Positions 43,552 to 55,084 of a DNA stretch of 64,000 nucleotides are shown here, piece by piece. Each line of letters begins with the position of its first letter. Positions within the stretch are counted from its first letter, which is position 1. Made by a program: the position numbers and the translations under genes. The stretch lies in contig CANUEZ040000031.1 of assembly GCA_948099385.1 (NCBI GenBank), forward strand, positions 6,317,001-6,381,000, written 5' to 3'. This stretch comes from Fasciola hepatica (taxonomy: Eukaryota; Platyhelminthes; Trematoda; Plagiorchiida; Fasciolidae). The notes under the pieces are model-generated. The model ran no database searches and was not told the origin of the DNA. It was given only the letters and a program-made list of their open reading frames with translations.

Positions 43552-44055
43552 CTAATTAAAAGCGGACATGGTAATAACAGCAATGACAACGGATAACAAA
43601 TGTGCAGCGTATACAAAAACCTGTGGGGCAACTGGCGGTGGACACCATAGCAAGAACAGGAGGGCGAGGCACAAATGATGCACTGTGTGAATTATAGGGC
43701 GCCCATAGCCGGCTGGGACATAGTTGTGGCCGAGGATGGACCATGCCAGTGTACGGAATTTGATAAAGAATGGATTGATATGGAAGTGATGAGGGTGGGG
43801 AATGGGAGAGAGCCCGAAGAAAGAGTCGAGACTTGTATAAGGGGAAGTGAGAATGAACAAAGAGGATATCTTTAGGACCAATATCGAAAAAACCGAGGGG
43901 AGCGCTTTACCACAGGTCACCGTTGAAAATAACGCCATCACGAAGATACAAGTGTCCAAAGGGGATGCCAGCGGCGTGTGGACACTAGTACCAAAAAGGA
44001 ATAACCTATCGTGGAGGAAGTTTGATATACGGATTCTAGTGAGTCGGGTGCGACA
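43552..44055. other. Unassigned, purine-rich
   Basis: No motif is recognised. Its composition resembles the minus-strand LINE 3' UTRs. It is bounded on the right by an ATA/TAA-rich repeat. Confidence 0.35.
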
Positions 44056-46231
44056 AAATAATAATAATAAAAATTATAATAATAATAATATTGTTGGTAA
44101 TTTATTTCTGAAAAGTTCGAGACGCGCTGAAGCACATGAGTTCATATTGCAGTTTCGTTAAATCAGTGGATGAAAAAGATGCCAACATGAGTTAATGAAA
44201 GGGTAAGGGCAAAGAACAGTTGATTGGTAATAATAATGGCTCTGACGACGCCTGGGAAAGTCGAATCTCAATGTCGGACACCAGAGACAAGCGAGTGCGT
44301 GTGAAGTCTCCGAGAATAGCAGGAAATGCGTAGGAATATTGTCACAACGGGGGTGGTAGCAAAGAAATAGTATATAATCGAATATTAGCTTGATTATACC
44401 GCCACTTATGGGGCAGGGAAGATTGACACACTGTAACGTGGAGGGAGTCCATATCAGGCTGGAATGAGATGACAGCACTATTGAGGTATTCATAGGGCAG
44501 CAGTGGTCGGATAGTAAAAGAGGTGTACTGGGACGGCAGCGCATCGTACCAGCAAGGGGTTAAATACCACTTGGAGGTCAAATATCAGTGTGCACATGAC
44601 GCTGGAGACATGGAAGACGGCCAAAACATTCGGTGGGGAAAAGTGTCAAAGCTGGGGCCATAGAGATGGCCGAAAAACGTTATTCGATCCGTGAGTGGAT
44701 TACTACGAGATAGGACAGATATGAAATGACAGCACGTACTTGGGAATATGGTGATATATTATTCACGTAAAGGTAGCCTGGACGGTCATGGGGACCAAAA
44801 GCCACGTATTAGCGATTGCAGAGCGTATGAAGCACAAAGATAATAAGCGTACGTCTGCTGTTAAAATTTTCAATGGGGTAAAGTTTACGTGGATTGATCA
44901 AGTGGCATAAACCAGCCGCAAGGCTGCATGGGACGAGATAAAGGGTAACGAACGGAGGTGGGACCAACATGTGCATTTAGAGCAAAATGGACCAATCGAC
45001 AGAGCAGAATGGTTATTGAGTGTATCACTTCACAAATCTAAAGATATATAGGACCAGTAACTCTTCCGGAGATGGAGAGGGAAACAGTTAGAGAACTGGA
45101 GGAAGGATTGCCGAAGGGGAAGCTGGACAGCATTGGACACAGTATAGTGGATGATCCATGGTATATTAACATGGGAGTAGTAATGGGCCCATGCGAGCTG
45201 CGGAGCTTCAGATTTTGCCGAGTCAACGGCGAGCAACAGTGACGATTGAGTGCATGGAGGGTTGATGGATGATTTATAGTGACCATTTTGTAGATGGAAA
45301 GTGAAGTAGCATCAAAAGATACGTAGTGGTATCGAAGAACCTATGAATAACCCTTTTTGTAAAGGTGATTTCGGTGCGATACGGGGAGTCGCGTGAAGTT
45401 GGACATGAAAGCAAACGATTTATTAGGTATGCGTTGCGCCTTTGAAGAGTATGAATGGTAAATGGAAGCTCGGCGGAAGATTTCAAAGGGAAGCCACTAA
45501 AGAGGCAGTCTATGTGAGACAGAAGATGCCACGGATGGACTAAGCAAGTATGCGGAGATGATGATGAGGAAAGAAAACAGCAGTGACTTGAGAAGGGCCG
45601 GGCTCTAATAGACAAAGGGAGTTAGGTGGGAGTGAGAATAAGCTTTTGTATATACGAGATAAAAGAATGGACAACCAAGTTCCGATTGTATACACGTGGT
45701 TGGTATCTTATTTCATAATGATCTTGGCTGCCACTGATGTCAGGTGGCACAGAAATGGAGTAGCAAGCACAAAGAGGCTAGGTAGGCCTTGGTTAACGAA
45801 ATAAGGAGAGTCGATTGAGAATGCAGGGGCGAGATCTGGATTCCGGTTATTATTTTCAATACTTCAAACGAAGCATGAGCCGAACCGCTTATGTGCACTA
45901 CAGTTAGTAGATGTTGTGGTGCTTCAGAGTAGTAGTTGGTGCCAGGAATCCGCCGTGCATACCGATGAGACCATTGCGACGGATTACAACCAGAGTGATA
46001 GGATAGCGATCATAGTGAACAACGATGTGAGGTACTCTGTATAGCTTCGACTAATGTTTAAACCATGGTCATCCAAGTTGAAGAGTAACCAAATCCGGCC
46101 AATTTAATCGATAAATCCGTACGAAAGCCGAAAGGCAACCCACCATTGGCCGGTGGCTACGCAAGTATCCAACAAGACCTGGAAAAGATCAGAAGTGTTG
46201 CAGTCTGGGGAATATTACAGCTGGGTGTTCA
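44056..46231 (-). mobile_element. Probable ATT-tailed LINE 3' UTR fragment
   Basis: It starts with AATAATAATAATAAAAATTATAATAATAATAA-type repeat (44056-44090) and a diverged LINE terminus (TTCGAGACGCGCTGAAGCACATGA region, compare GTTCGAGACGCATGCGCAAG at 46253). The remaining 2 kb is purine-rich and non-coding. By analogy it is a 5'-truncated copy without ORF. Confidence 0.45.
44059..44092. repeat. Imperfect (TAA)n microsatellite
   Basis: TAA units interrupted by AAAATTA, next to a LINE 3' terminus. Confidence 0.85.
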
Positions 46232-46290
46232 ATAATGGTATATTTCTCGACCATGTTCGAGACGCATGCGCAAGCGCATGATCATGGTGT

Positions 46291-49174
46291 ACAACGTTAC
46301 TCAAAACAATGAACTATACACGAATTTCAAGAAAGCGAGTGGAGTCGTCAGAAGCAAAACAATATAGCTGGAGATAGTTTGAGTCGACTGGAATTATAAA
46401 GGTTTGCGCGGCAAATACGGTTTGGTTTCGGATTCGACTGGTTGGTAGTGGTCCTTGAAAATACAAAATATATCGTGAAAATATAGCGCTAGGGATGCGT
46501 TATAAGTCATAATAATGCAAGATGTGGGTAACTGAGGCCTATTGCGGGTTCTATGCACGGAATAAGTAATGTACATGGAGAGGTTAAAGAAATGAATGGG
46601 AGTACAACCGTGAACTTTGGTGAATATGAAGAGAGCGGCTCTCTATGGAGATGAAGTTGGCCCGGAATGATGGATATTCCCGATTCTAATAGAGGGAGTT
46701 CATCATGAAACGAGGGGACATAAGGAAACTTTGTGGAAATGGACAGGCAACGTTGATGAATGTGGAGGAAACAGCAATCCATATATAAGGTGAGTTTAGG
46801 TTCGAGATCAATAACCCTTATCATTCAGAAAAAAAAGGCAGCGCAACTTGAAGGCCTTTAACTGGTGAAGAGTCAATTTCAAGCTGGATACCGATCGAAA
46901 GAAAAATGAAATCTTGGAAGAGAAAACGGAGCGAAAAATCTCCTTGTAGGCTCGCGCCTTATTGTTCTGTTATGCTGACAAATATATTGACTTATTGATT
47001 CTCAGTGATCTTCGGCATCATTGTTGGGAACCAAGGATGTGAGGGACAAGTAGACTCGCGTTCGGATAACGTATCGAATTTTAATGAGAAAAAATTCCTG
47101 TGTTGCGTATTCTGGCTCTGTTATTGGATTGTTTCACATGAGACCAAGGTGATGTGCAGCATCCCGTGGGTATGGTTCATCAGGCGGGGTAAGGGACGTG
47201 TCAATCAATCAATAGAAGGTTGCTTGCGAACTGTTATTTCTGAAGCCTCCAACAGTGACATCAGTAGTAGAGGTGTTGCGTTAGGAGACGTCTATCAATC
47301 TGCTTGTAAGCATTTGGGGGTGTTTTAGGTCGTGTGGCCCGATTGCAATCCCGTTTGGTATAAAAGATGCCATTAAGGTCTCTGTCGGTACAGGTCAAAG
47401 TGTGGACATTGGTCACCGAAAGAGGTGCCCGAGAGAGTGGGCGACGACAAACCTGAAATAAATGGTGTTAGCAGTCTGGACGTGGTTCCAGCTGTTAGTT
47501 ATGATAATAAATAGCGACAATTAATAATGAACTGACTGGGTCTATGTGGACTGTCAGTGTTACATTTCGTACTTTGATCTGGGTTCTAATTAGAGAGCTT
47601 AAGTAACATAGGGTTGCAGGGGGTTGATAATTACTACCACCGGCTAGCAAGATAGCGTAAACCCGGTGGGCTGCTGCGTCTGCATTTCAGAGATTTAACT
47701 TAATTGTGAGCAGGCTGTGGTAGTGATTGTAGTTGGCAGGAGGCAGTGGTTACTGTTAGGTAGGGTTGTAAACCTAAGCGTGGCTTGGATGCTAGGACAT
47801 CGAGAAGACCGCTTTCTAAAAAGATGACGGACGATAGAGGGGTATAGAGGGAAAAGGTGACCGGTTTCCACTATGTTATCTCTTTTTTTCCTTTTCCGGG
47901 CTTCATCGAGGTTGCCGTTATTCGTCAGGTACGTCGATACTCTGTCCAGGTCAATGGGTTGAAGGTCAGGGCTGTGGTAGCGATTGTATTTGACGTCGAC
48001 GTGCATGCTAGGTGCGCTTATGGTGGGTATGGGGTGGTTGAAACTTAGAGCGGGGGATGGGAAAGCGTATGTGGAGAGTCCAGTGCGCTGTCACCCCAGT
48101 CAGTCTCGAGCGTGAAGACCAAAGCTTGTCGAGCGAACAAGGGCGATGTGGGGTTTCCCCTTTCGCAGGATCAGGTCTGAGCTGATGGGATACTTTCCCA
48201 TAGATGAAGGTTGCCCAATTCCTTCACAGCCCGATGTCAGTGGTATTTGGAGATCGAATCGATCCCACGAGGTCTTTTTCGTTTCCACTGTTCTCTTTTT
48301 TCAGTTTTATTGTTATTATTATTATTTTTTTGTTTCCTAACAGAGGGGTGGTTGAGCCCATATGGGAACTTTCCATATCCCCTCCGCCCGATCGTAATTT
48401 TATGCGTATTTGTCTTTTTTCGCAACTGCTGGGGGTGGTCTGTTTTCCCCACGTTCCAACGACGCAATGGTATGGGTGCCGTTGACATCAGGGGTTTCGC
48501 TAGCATGGGCTGGGAAAATGCAGGATGGGATTATGCAACACACGGAGTAGGACAACGAACGTTGTAAAGCACAAGCTAGCATACGTGTGTCAGTCTCATA
48601 CAGCGCCAGGCCATGCCTAAGACCATCAGAGTCCATTCCGGGCTAGCTGGTGCAGATGAGTTTAGCTCTGCTGATGGGAAATGGTGTGGTGCATAAGAGA
48701 GAATATGATAGTAGTTGGTGCATGGTAGATACAGAGGTGAGACGAGAGGAAAAGCCACCAAGTAAGTACTAGCAGGTGGGCTTCTGGGATAATAGATTCT
48801 GGAATGAGGTGATTAAGAAAGGCGAATTGAGGCCGGGCATAAAACCCAGGTGAGTGGTGGTAGCCAAGATGAACGGGAGAGGAGTGAAAGGATCGAGTAA
48901 AGTGGTAGACGGCGGAACTCAGTGTCCTAGGGTCCGAAGCCACGTACTTATTTTCTGTGGAGACATCTAAGACTAAGAAACTTAGACTGGTTGGCAATAG
49001 AACAGGAACATTGTCTAAAATTAGGAGAACCGGCAAGCATTAAACTAGGTATAGTTATAAAAGTCAGCAAACTGTGGCTACAGTAGTATAGATTGTGAGC
49101 AATATAACGTAAAAGAGAATTGTTGCCCTGGCGTTTGTCATCGGGTGAGAAATGAAAGTTCTAGTGCAGTAATC
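46291..49174 (-). other. 3' UTR of the single-ORF LINE
   Basis: 2.9 kb without recognised coding sequence. Plus-strand frames at 47005-47328 and 48146-48567 have no motif and are not called. Length and composition match the 2.1-kb 3' UTR of the plus-strand LINE at 24706-26880. Confidence 0.5.
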
Positions 49175-52100
49175 CTAGTAATCAAACCCGTTTTCGTAGG
49201 CCACCTCTTCGGTGACGGTCAGGCCGGTAAGAAGGATCACATTGGGAACAGTCAAGAAGTGATCCAGCGAGCCTCTGAACTGGGAAATTGAGAGACTTTC
49301 GCGGATGTTTAGCGGGAGTTTATTCCATAACTTTGAGTATTTTATAAGGAAAAAGTTAGATCTTAACGCTAGTTTTGATCTAGGAATAGAGAGCTGCAAT
49401 GACCGATGGCGTAGAGCATAATTCGTGGAGGGAGTGAGACGAATGAGTTCGGTACACGAAAAGGCCGTACGGTGGTACAGCTTAAACAGGAAGCACAAAT
49501 TGAGCTTCATGCGACGCAACCATAGAGGGTCAAGATTGAGTAGGATGCATCGATCCTTGTAACACAGACTGGAGGAAAAGCCTACTAATTGTCTGGTGAA
49601 TTGGCGTTGCACGGACTCCAGAGAAATGCGGTCGGATTTCGTCATGTTGGTGAAGATAATGGGACAGTATTCAAGGAGAGGCCTGGCGTGAGACTTGTAA
49701 GTGAGCAGTTTGCAATCATTTAGCCGAAACGTTCTGGAGATGAGACCAGTGGTTCTTCTGGTCTTTGCAATCTGGAGTGGAACATACTCAGAAAACCTAA
49801 AGCTACAAGAATGATGGAGACCAAGGTCTCGAACTAAAGGGCCGTACGAAATGGGTAGGTCGTGGATAAGCAGGGTTCCGGGGGTCACTTGACATCTGAA
49901 TGTTGTGTAGCAGCTCTTCGAGGTCGAGAAGTCCATATTCCATGAATTGCACCAATCCCCGAGTCGCTTTAGGTCACTAGAGATATCATCCAGCATGATG
50001 TTGAGGTTTTGACGAGGAAACTCATAGACAATCTTAACGTCATCAGCAAAAAGGAATGGGGTACCATGGTGCAAGGTGGGAAATATGTAGTTTATGTAGA
50101 TGAGAAATAGTAAAGGACCGAGTACACTGCCTTGTATAACTCCACTGGTGACTGGAGCAGGTTGTGAGAGACACCCATCAATGGAAACCACTTGTGAACG
50201 GTCCGATAAATAAGATGTTAACCAAGATAAAAGCGAACCGGAAAAGCCATGAGCTTTGAGTTTGGTTAGAAACAAAGCGTGAGGGACGCGGTCGAAAGCC
50301 TTTGTCATATCAAGGTATATGATGATGATAGATTTAGCGTTGTCGGCGGCCGCCGTTATGAGGTTAAAAAAGTCGTACTGACAGGTGGTGCATGAACGTG
50401 ATTTTAGGAAGCCATGCTGCCCACTATGAATGATGTTATGGGACAACAGGAAGTCGGACATCCGCTGTTTGATGAGGCGTTCCATCAACCTAGAAGCAAT
50501 TGGAGTGTGGTTGATAGGGCGGTAATTTGAGGGGTCATGTATTGGTCCCTTCTTATGGATTGGGATGATGACCGCAGTCTTCCACTGTGAGGGAAATATG
50601 CCAAACTTGATGGATAGATTGTAGACCTTCAATAGTAAGGCTGCAACATCAGTTCCTCCAAGACGTAGAAGTGTCGGCGGAACACCATCATGGCCAAGGT
50701 GTGAGGACTTCCGGACACGGGTAATCTGGTTGGTCACCTCTTTTAAAGTAAATTCTAAATCAGACAGTGAGTGCTCGGTGACAGGGTCTATGCATGGGGA
50801 TAAAGTAAGGGGGTTCGTAGTCATGGATGCAGCAAAGTAGGAGTTAAGCGCCTCGGCTATCGCTACAGGTGAGGTAATGTGGTCGTTATTTTCTAAGATT
50901 AGAGAGGGGATACTTACTGGTTTGCTCTGATTTCCATTCTTCATTAGGTATGCCAACTTTGAGGAAGTATCATGGCATTGCAAGGCAGATACTTCTTGTT
51001 TTTTGAGCATATCATCAGTCTTCATTCTGATTGCTACCGAGAGACGTTGGAGCTGCAAGAATGACGATAAGTCATTATTGGTTTGGTACACCTTCTGGAG
51101 CTTCAGGTACTTGTTTTGCATTCGGCTCAGGATTGAACTACGGACTCGGTTTGATGTGATACGAGTAATAGTGATTTTGGACAGCAAGTATGATAGGTTA
51201 GAATATAGTAAATTAGCAGCCAGCTGAGGGTCGCTTTGCAGGAAAAAGTCGTCCCAGTCTAGCGATCGAAGCGTGCAGATAAGATTGACCCAGTTGACTG
51301 CTGAAGAGAAATGATTGGGTGGGTGGGATTTGTCAAAAGATTGCGGAACCACGAAGGTGCAGGACACCATTCTGTGGTCGCTTCCAGGAAAGAGGTCGAG
51401 CGTACTGGCTGAAACATCTGATAAACCAATAGTAAACAACAAATCAAGGATGTTGTCACCTCTGGTTGGGACTGTTACATGTTGGATCCAGCGCCCAACG
51501 CGGATGCATGACATAAAATCTAGTAAGTTGTTTGGGGCGGATAGAGTATTCCAACAAATGCTCGGTGCATTGAAGTCCCCCGCTATGAGTTTGGAGGAAC
51601 AGGGCAGCAATGAAAGATAGTTGAAAGCGTCAATAATCTTGGTAAGATCCATAGCGTTGGAATCGGGTGGCCTATAGATGCAACCAATATGAAGATAGGA
51701 ATTCAGTAAGGGAATTGTTAACCACAGTGAATCCTGAATGGCGTCCAGAGTTGTGTGTGACAGTGGAATGGCCAGCAGAGTGTTTTTGACATAAATTAGA
51801 CAGCCTCCCCCACGACAGGGCCTATTCCTTCGGAACATCTGGTAGCCAACTAGACAGACTCGATCTGACGGGACGGAATCTGTTAGCCATGTTTCAGTTA
51901 CAATGATAATATCAAAGTCAGAGGGCTCAGCGATGCTGCGGATGGCTTTAGTTTTGTGCAGTAATGAACGGGCATTTACAAGTATGACTGAGAGAGATGA
52001 TACAGGCCTCGGTAGTGGTGGATATGGTGGGGGGTTCGGTAGTGGTAATGAGGGTGGTAATTCCAGTGAAGTATAGGGCAAGGATGGGGGGAGGACCTCA

Positions 52101-53755
52101 GTTGTTCCACGGATTGGATGAGTTGAAGCCTGGAGGGGGATAGTGTGAGGAGAGAGGGATGGGGAGGTGCTGTTTGGGAGAGTAGTTTGAATGCGGGGAA
52201 TATTCTCGAAGGGGGCCGGCAGGAAAAAAGCGGCCACGGATGGATGGCAGTACCGGGCCAAGAGACGTGGATGGGTCTTGTGGGAGAGGGGAGCTAGGTG
52301 AAACCAGGAAATGGTTCCCAGGGAGTGACTGGGTAGCGGTAGTGGTATGGAGTAGTTGGTGTGGCGGATAGTAATGTAATGGAGCGGTGAATGGGGGGGG
52401 GGATAAGGTGGGTACAAGTAGGGTGGAAATGAAAAGGCAGTTAGCCGAGATGGAAAACTAGGATTCCCAGCCGCATAAGGGGCTGGTAGAATTTCACGTG
52501 ACTGAGTCATTACCTTATGGTTTGCATGTGCGTTACGTTGATGGGCCTTGTTCTTTTGGTGACGAGGTGTTAACTTCTGTGGGTCAATCTGCACTGACGG
52601 GCTAATTAGCGGTGGTGGCCTAGGTGGTAACCAGACACATTCTGGTTGCAAATGGGTGGGTGCAGATGGTGGGCTTAGGGGCCTGGTTGAGTTATCAAAA
52701 ATGCCAGAGGTAACAGGACGCATGGGTGTAGACGGAGGTGGGTTGATGGTGCAGTGATTTTTAGGAATGGTTAAATAACCCGACATGGAGCTAGTAGAAG
52801 GAATGGGGTCGTCTAGATTTGTGGAGTACATGAGCTCGCGGGTGGATGAGTTGGAGGAACCTTCATCAGTTTTGTGGACGTTGGGGCGCTTGTTCCAGTC
52901 TGGAGATTTGCTTGGGCTATTCTGGATATTGGGGCGTTTGCCCGGTGGCTCATTGGGTGAGGAAATTGACGTACTGTCTAAATCTACGGTTGCATTGTAA
53001 TCTGTAATAGATGGCAACATCGGGTGATGGCCAGTGATAGGTGCCCCGGAGTTTTGGGGTGGATTGTTGGTTGCGCTAACACCGGGGTTACTGTTCTGGG
53101 CGTGACTCTTGTGCACCTCTCTTTGCAGTGGGGTCTTGTCAGGAAATATCTTGGCGCACTTGAAGCCGGTTTTGGCTACGACTAACGCTTGCCGGCTGAT
53201 AAAAATCTTGGCGACAACTTCATTTGTAAACTGGAACAGCAGTGGACAGGTGGTGCGTAGGGAGGTTTTGCGGAGTCTAATACAGTGGCACAGTTGTGAG
53301 TCAAGGTTGCAAGCGCTTAAGATCATATTTTTAGCAGCTGAGAGAGGTATTCGGTCTGGAATGTTAAACACAACCGCATTGTTTGCCTTTTTTATCCGTC
53401 TGGAGATTTCCGAGACAATTGTGTCCACAATCTTCGTGGCCAGTAGTAGATTGGTTGGGGTATGGTGTGCGGCTGGATCAAGCAAGAATGCTATAGGCAT
53501 CAGTTGACTGATAATTTGATCAGCAGAGTCAATGCGAGAGGAAAGACTGCTCAGATTTTTGCTCATTTCCGTAGTTTGTCTATTAGCATGTCCAAGTATA
53601 TCTACCAGAGAGACTGAGCAGTTATTCAGTGAGTTTTGCAGTTTAGCAGTCTTGCGACGGCGGTTGCTGGCAGTGATTTTGGGTCGGTTGGGAGGAGATG
53701 TAGGCATATCTATGGTGGTAAGGATGTGGATGGCCAATCGGATGAGATGTGGCAA
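49175..53755 (-). CDS. LINE polyprotein: ORF1-like domain, endonuclease and RT in one frame
   Basis: A 1526-codon frame with no stop. ATG 53755 opens it; an internal Met at residue 17 (MPTSPPNRP) is an equally likely start. Residues about 45-90: NCSVSLVDILGHANRQTTEM, heptad-like. About 125-215: NAVVFNIPDRIPLSAAKN and HCIRLRKTSLRTTCPLLFQF, the ORF1 nucleic-acid-binding-type domain. About 220-585: proline/serine-rich linker. About 588-810: endonuclease (ILVNARSLLHKTKAIRSI, IIIVTETWLTDS, GSDHRMVSC). About 960-1300: RT, with [37 protein letters not shown] and FLFADDVKIVYEF (at about 1237). About 1300-1526: thumb and SKLWNKLPLNIRES tail. All catalytic residues are present. Most CR1-group LINEs split this into two ORFs. 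Confidence 0.95.
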   Translation of the reverse strand: MPHLIRLAIHILTTIDMPTSPPNRPKITASNRRRKTAKLQNSLNNCSVSLVDILGHANRQTTEMSKNLSSLSSRIDSADQIISQLMPIAFLLDPAAHHTPTNLLLATKIVDTIVSEISRRIKKANNAVVFNIPDRIPLSAAKNMILSACNLDSQLCHCIRLRKTSLRTTCPLLFQFTNEVVAKIFISRQALVVAKTGFKCAKIFPDKTPLQREVHKSHAQNSNPGVSATNNPPQNSGAPITGHHPMLPSITDYNATVDLDSTSISSPNEPPGKRPNIQNSPSKSPDWNKRPNVHKTDEGSSNSSTRELMYSTNLDDPIPSTSSMSGYLTIPKNHCTINPPPSTPMRPVTSGIFDNSTRPLSPPSAPTHLQPECVWLPPRPPPLISPSVQIDPQKLTPRHQKNKAHQRNAHANHKVMTQSREILPAPYAAGNPSFPSRLTAFSFPPYLYPPYPPPHSPLHYITIRHTNYSIPLPLPSHSLGTISWFHLAPLSHKTHPRLLARYCHPSVAAFFLPAPFENIPRIQTTLPNSTSPSLSPHTIPLQASTHPIRGTTEVLPPSLPYTSLELPPSLPLPNPPPYPPLPRPVSSLSVILVNARSLLHKTKAIRSIAEPSDFDIIIVTETWLTDSVPSDRVCLVGYQMFRRNRPCRGGGCLIYVKNTLLAIPLSHTTLDAIQDSLWLTIPLLNSYLHIGCIYRPPDSNAMDLTKIIDAFNYLSLLPCSSKLIAGDFNAPSICWNTLSAPNNLLDFMSCIRVGRWIQHVTVPTRGDNILDLLFTIGLSDVSASTLDLFPGSDHRMVSCTFVVPQSFDKSHPPNHFSSAVNWVNLICTLRSLDWDDFFLQSDPQLAANLLYSNLSYLLSKITITRITSNRVRSSILSRMQNKYLKLQKVYQTNNDLSSFLQLQRLSVAIRMKTDDMLKKQEVSALQCHDTSSKLAYLMKNGNQSKPVSIPSLILENNDHITSPVAIAEALNSYFAASMTTNPLTLSPCIDPVTEHSLSDLEFTLKEVTNQITRVRKSSHLGHDGVPPTLLRLGGTDVAALLLKVYNLSIKFGIFPSQWKTAVIIPIHKKGPIHDPSNYRPINHTPIASRLMERLIKQRMSDFLLSHNIIHSGQHGFLKSRSCTTCQYDFFNLITAAADNAKSIIIIYLDMTKAFDRVPHALFLTKLKAHGFSGSLLSWLTSYLSDRSQVVSIDGCLSQPAPVTSGVIQGSVLGPLLFLIYINYIFPTLHHGTPFLFADDVKIVYEFPRQNLNIMLDDISSDLKRLGDWCNSWNMDFSTSKSCYTTFRCQVTPGTLLIHDLPISYGPLVRDLGLHHSCSFRFSEYVPLQIAKTRRTTGLISRTFRLNDCKLLTYKSHARPLLEYCPIIFTNMTKSDRISLESVQRQFTRQLVGFSSSLCYKDRCILLNLDPLWLRRMKLNLCFLFKLYHRTAFSCTELIRLTPSTNYALRHRSLQLSIPRSKLALRSNFFLIKYSKLWNKLPLNIRESLSISQFRGSLDHFLTVPNVILLTGLTVTEEVAYENGFDY

Positions 53756-53826
53756 TATGCGGGGGTAAGAGAGCTATACGGAAGCAAAGGATTAAGTGTA
53801 GAGTATGGCAAATATATGTGAGCCTT

Positions 53827-53839
53827 CCCAAGTAGCACG
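53827..53839 (+). repeat. Left terminal inverted repeat
   Basis: CCCAAGTAGCACG, perfect complement of 57741-57753. Confidence 0.85.
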
Positions 53840-54432
53840 CCCCAAGTTTGCCCCATGCGGCACGCATGGGGCAAACTTGGGGCAAACGTGGGGCTGCCCC
53901 AAGCTTACCATTGAAAAACTTGGGGCAGCGCTACCGTTGCCCCAAGTTTGCCCCATGGGGCAGCCCCAGGTTTGCCCCATGCGTGCCCCATGGGGCAAAC
54001 TTGGGGCTAGCCCAAACCTTGGGGCAGCCCCATGGGGCAAACTTGGGGCAAGCTTGGGGCTAGCCCCAACCTTGGGGCAGCCCCATGGGGCAAGCTTGGG
54101 GCAAACTTGGGGCTAGCCCCAACCTTGGGGCAGCCGCATGGGGCAAGCAAGGGGCAAACTTGGGGCTAGCCCCAACCTTGGGCCAGCCCCATGGGGCAAG
54201 CTTGGGGCAAACTTGGGGCTAGCCCCAACCTTGGGGCAGACGCATGGGGCAAGCCTGGGGCAAACTTGGGGCTAGCCCCAACCTTGGGGCAGCCGCATGG
54301 GGCAAGCCTGGGGCAAACTTGGGGCTAGCTTCAACCTTTGGGCAGCCCCATGGGGCAAGCTTGGGGCAAACTTGGGGCTAGCCCCAACCTTGGTGCAGCC
54401 GCATGGGGCAAACTTGGGGCTAGCCCCAACCT
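53840..54432. repeat. 53-bp palindromic minisatellite
   Basis: The core TTGGGGCTAGCCCC begins at 54001, 54054, 54107, 54160, 54213, 54266, 54319 and 54372, an exact 53-bp period, with a shortened last unit at 54414. Each unit also has GCATGGGGCAAGC- or CCATGGGGCAAGC-type palindromes. Bases 53840-54000 hold irregular units in mixed orientation. Frames through it code only low-complexity peptide. Confidence 0.95.
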
Positions 54433-55084
54433 TTATAATACGTTACACGAAACCAGATCCAACCGCCGTTTCATGGTCTACTACTAATGTATACATCTAT
54501 TTTGGCCGTTTGCTTACGCGTCCCACATGCATCAATTTCTGTTTAATATGTAACTGAAAATTGAATGCCAAATTCTGAATACGAAAAATTTATTTACATA
54601 GAAAAAGTGTATTTTGTACAGATTTGTAATGATCCATCAAAGCACATTGTCATTGAACGTTTGATACATTTGTCGGTGATCGCGATATCTGCAGATGGGA
54701 AAAAAATGTATACCGTTATTGGCGAACTGTCAGTAAATCACTGCACCATAATGTAAGAAGTGACAATGACATCCGATGCAAATATAATGGACAAATGGCA
54801 TGGTATTTTTCAATGATGGTTGCAAGTTGAAAAAAGATCAATCTATGTTAACAATTGGTAATGGAGCGGTCTTTCGATGTAAACCGAGCAACACACGCTT
54901 GCATATAACTGCTGGTTTTGCACAAAGAACATAATTAAAACGGATAGCGAAAGTGGCGTAAGGGAAAAAAGCGTAAATCCGATGTAATTGGAGAAACGAC
55001 AAACGTACTTCAAACGTTAGCCTTACAGTAAACTTGTTTCTGCTAACCGTTGCGAAGCAATAAGGCAACTCCGTTTCATTCTAC
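54433..55084. other. TIR element, region downstream of the DUF4806-like gene
   Basis: AT-rich and non-coding as far as I can see. It would hold the 3' UTR and polyadenylation site of the minus-strand gene. Open frames at 54565-54756 and 54838-55068 have no motif. Confidence 0.45.

Larger units (their letters stand above)
46232..53826 (-). mobile_element. Near-intact single-ORF CR1-like LINE
   Basis: A minus-strand element: 5' flank (53826-53756), a 1526-codon ORF (53755-49175) and a long purine-rich (plus strand) 3' UTR ending at a conserved LINE terminus at about 46232-46290. The 5' limit is taken as the start of the TIR element at 53827 and is uncertain. A segment at 48040-48600 differs in composition and carries a TTA-rich run (48303-48330), so a small insertion may be present in the 3' UTR. 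Confidence 0.7.

Noticed and set aside
43552..44055. Possible LINE 3' UTR
   Set aside because: Composition fits, but no conserved terminus or ORF; left as unassigned.
47005..47328. 107-codon plus-strand frame
   Set aside because: No recognisable domain or splice support, and it lies in the LINE 3' UTR.
48146..48567. Plus-strand open frames around a TTA-rich run
   Set aside because: No motif, low-complexity centre, inside the LINE 3' UTR.
53840..54432. TTGGGG repeats as interstitial telomere
   Set aside because: TTGGGG is the ciliate telomere unit, but here it is part of a 53-bp unit, not a direct hexamer array, and lies inside a TIR element.
53840..54432. CRISPR-like array
   Set aside because: The repeats are contiguous with no unique spacers, and the sequence is eukaryotic.
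53805..54557. Overlapping open frames rich in Gly, Gln and Leu on both strands
   Set aside because: They are translations of the 53-bp palindromic minisatellite; a repeat free of stops in several frames is expected to look open.
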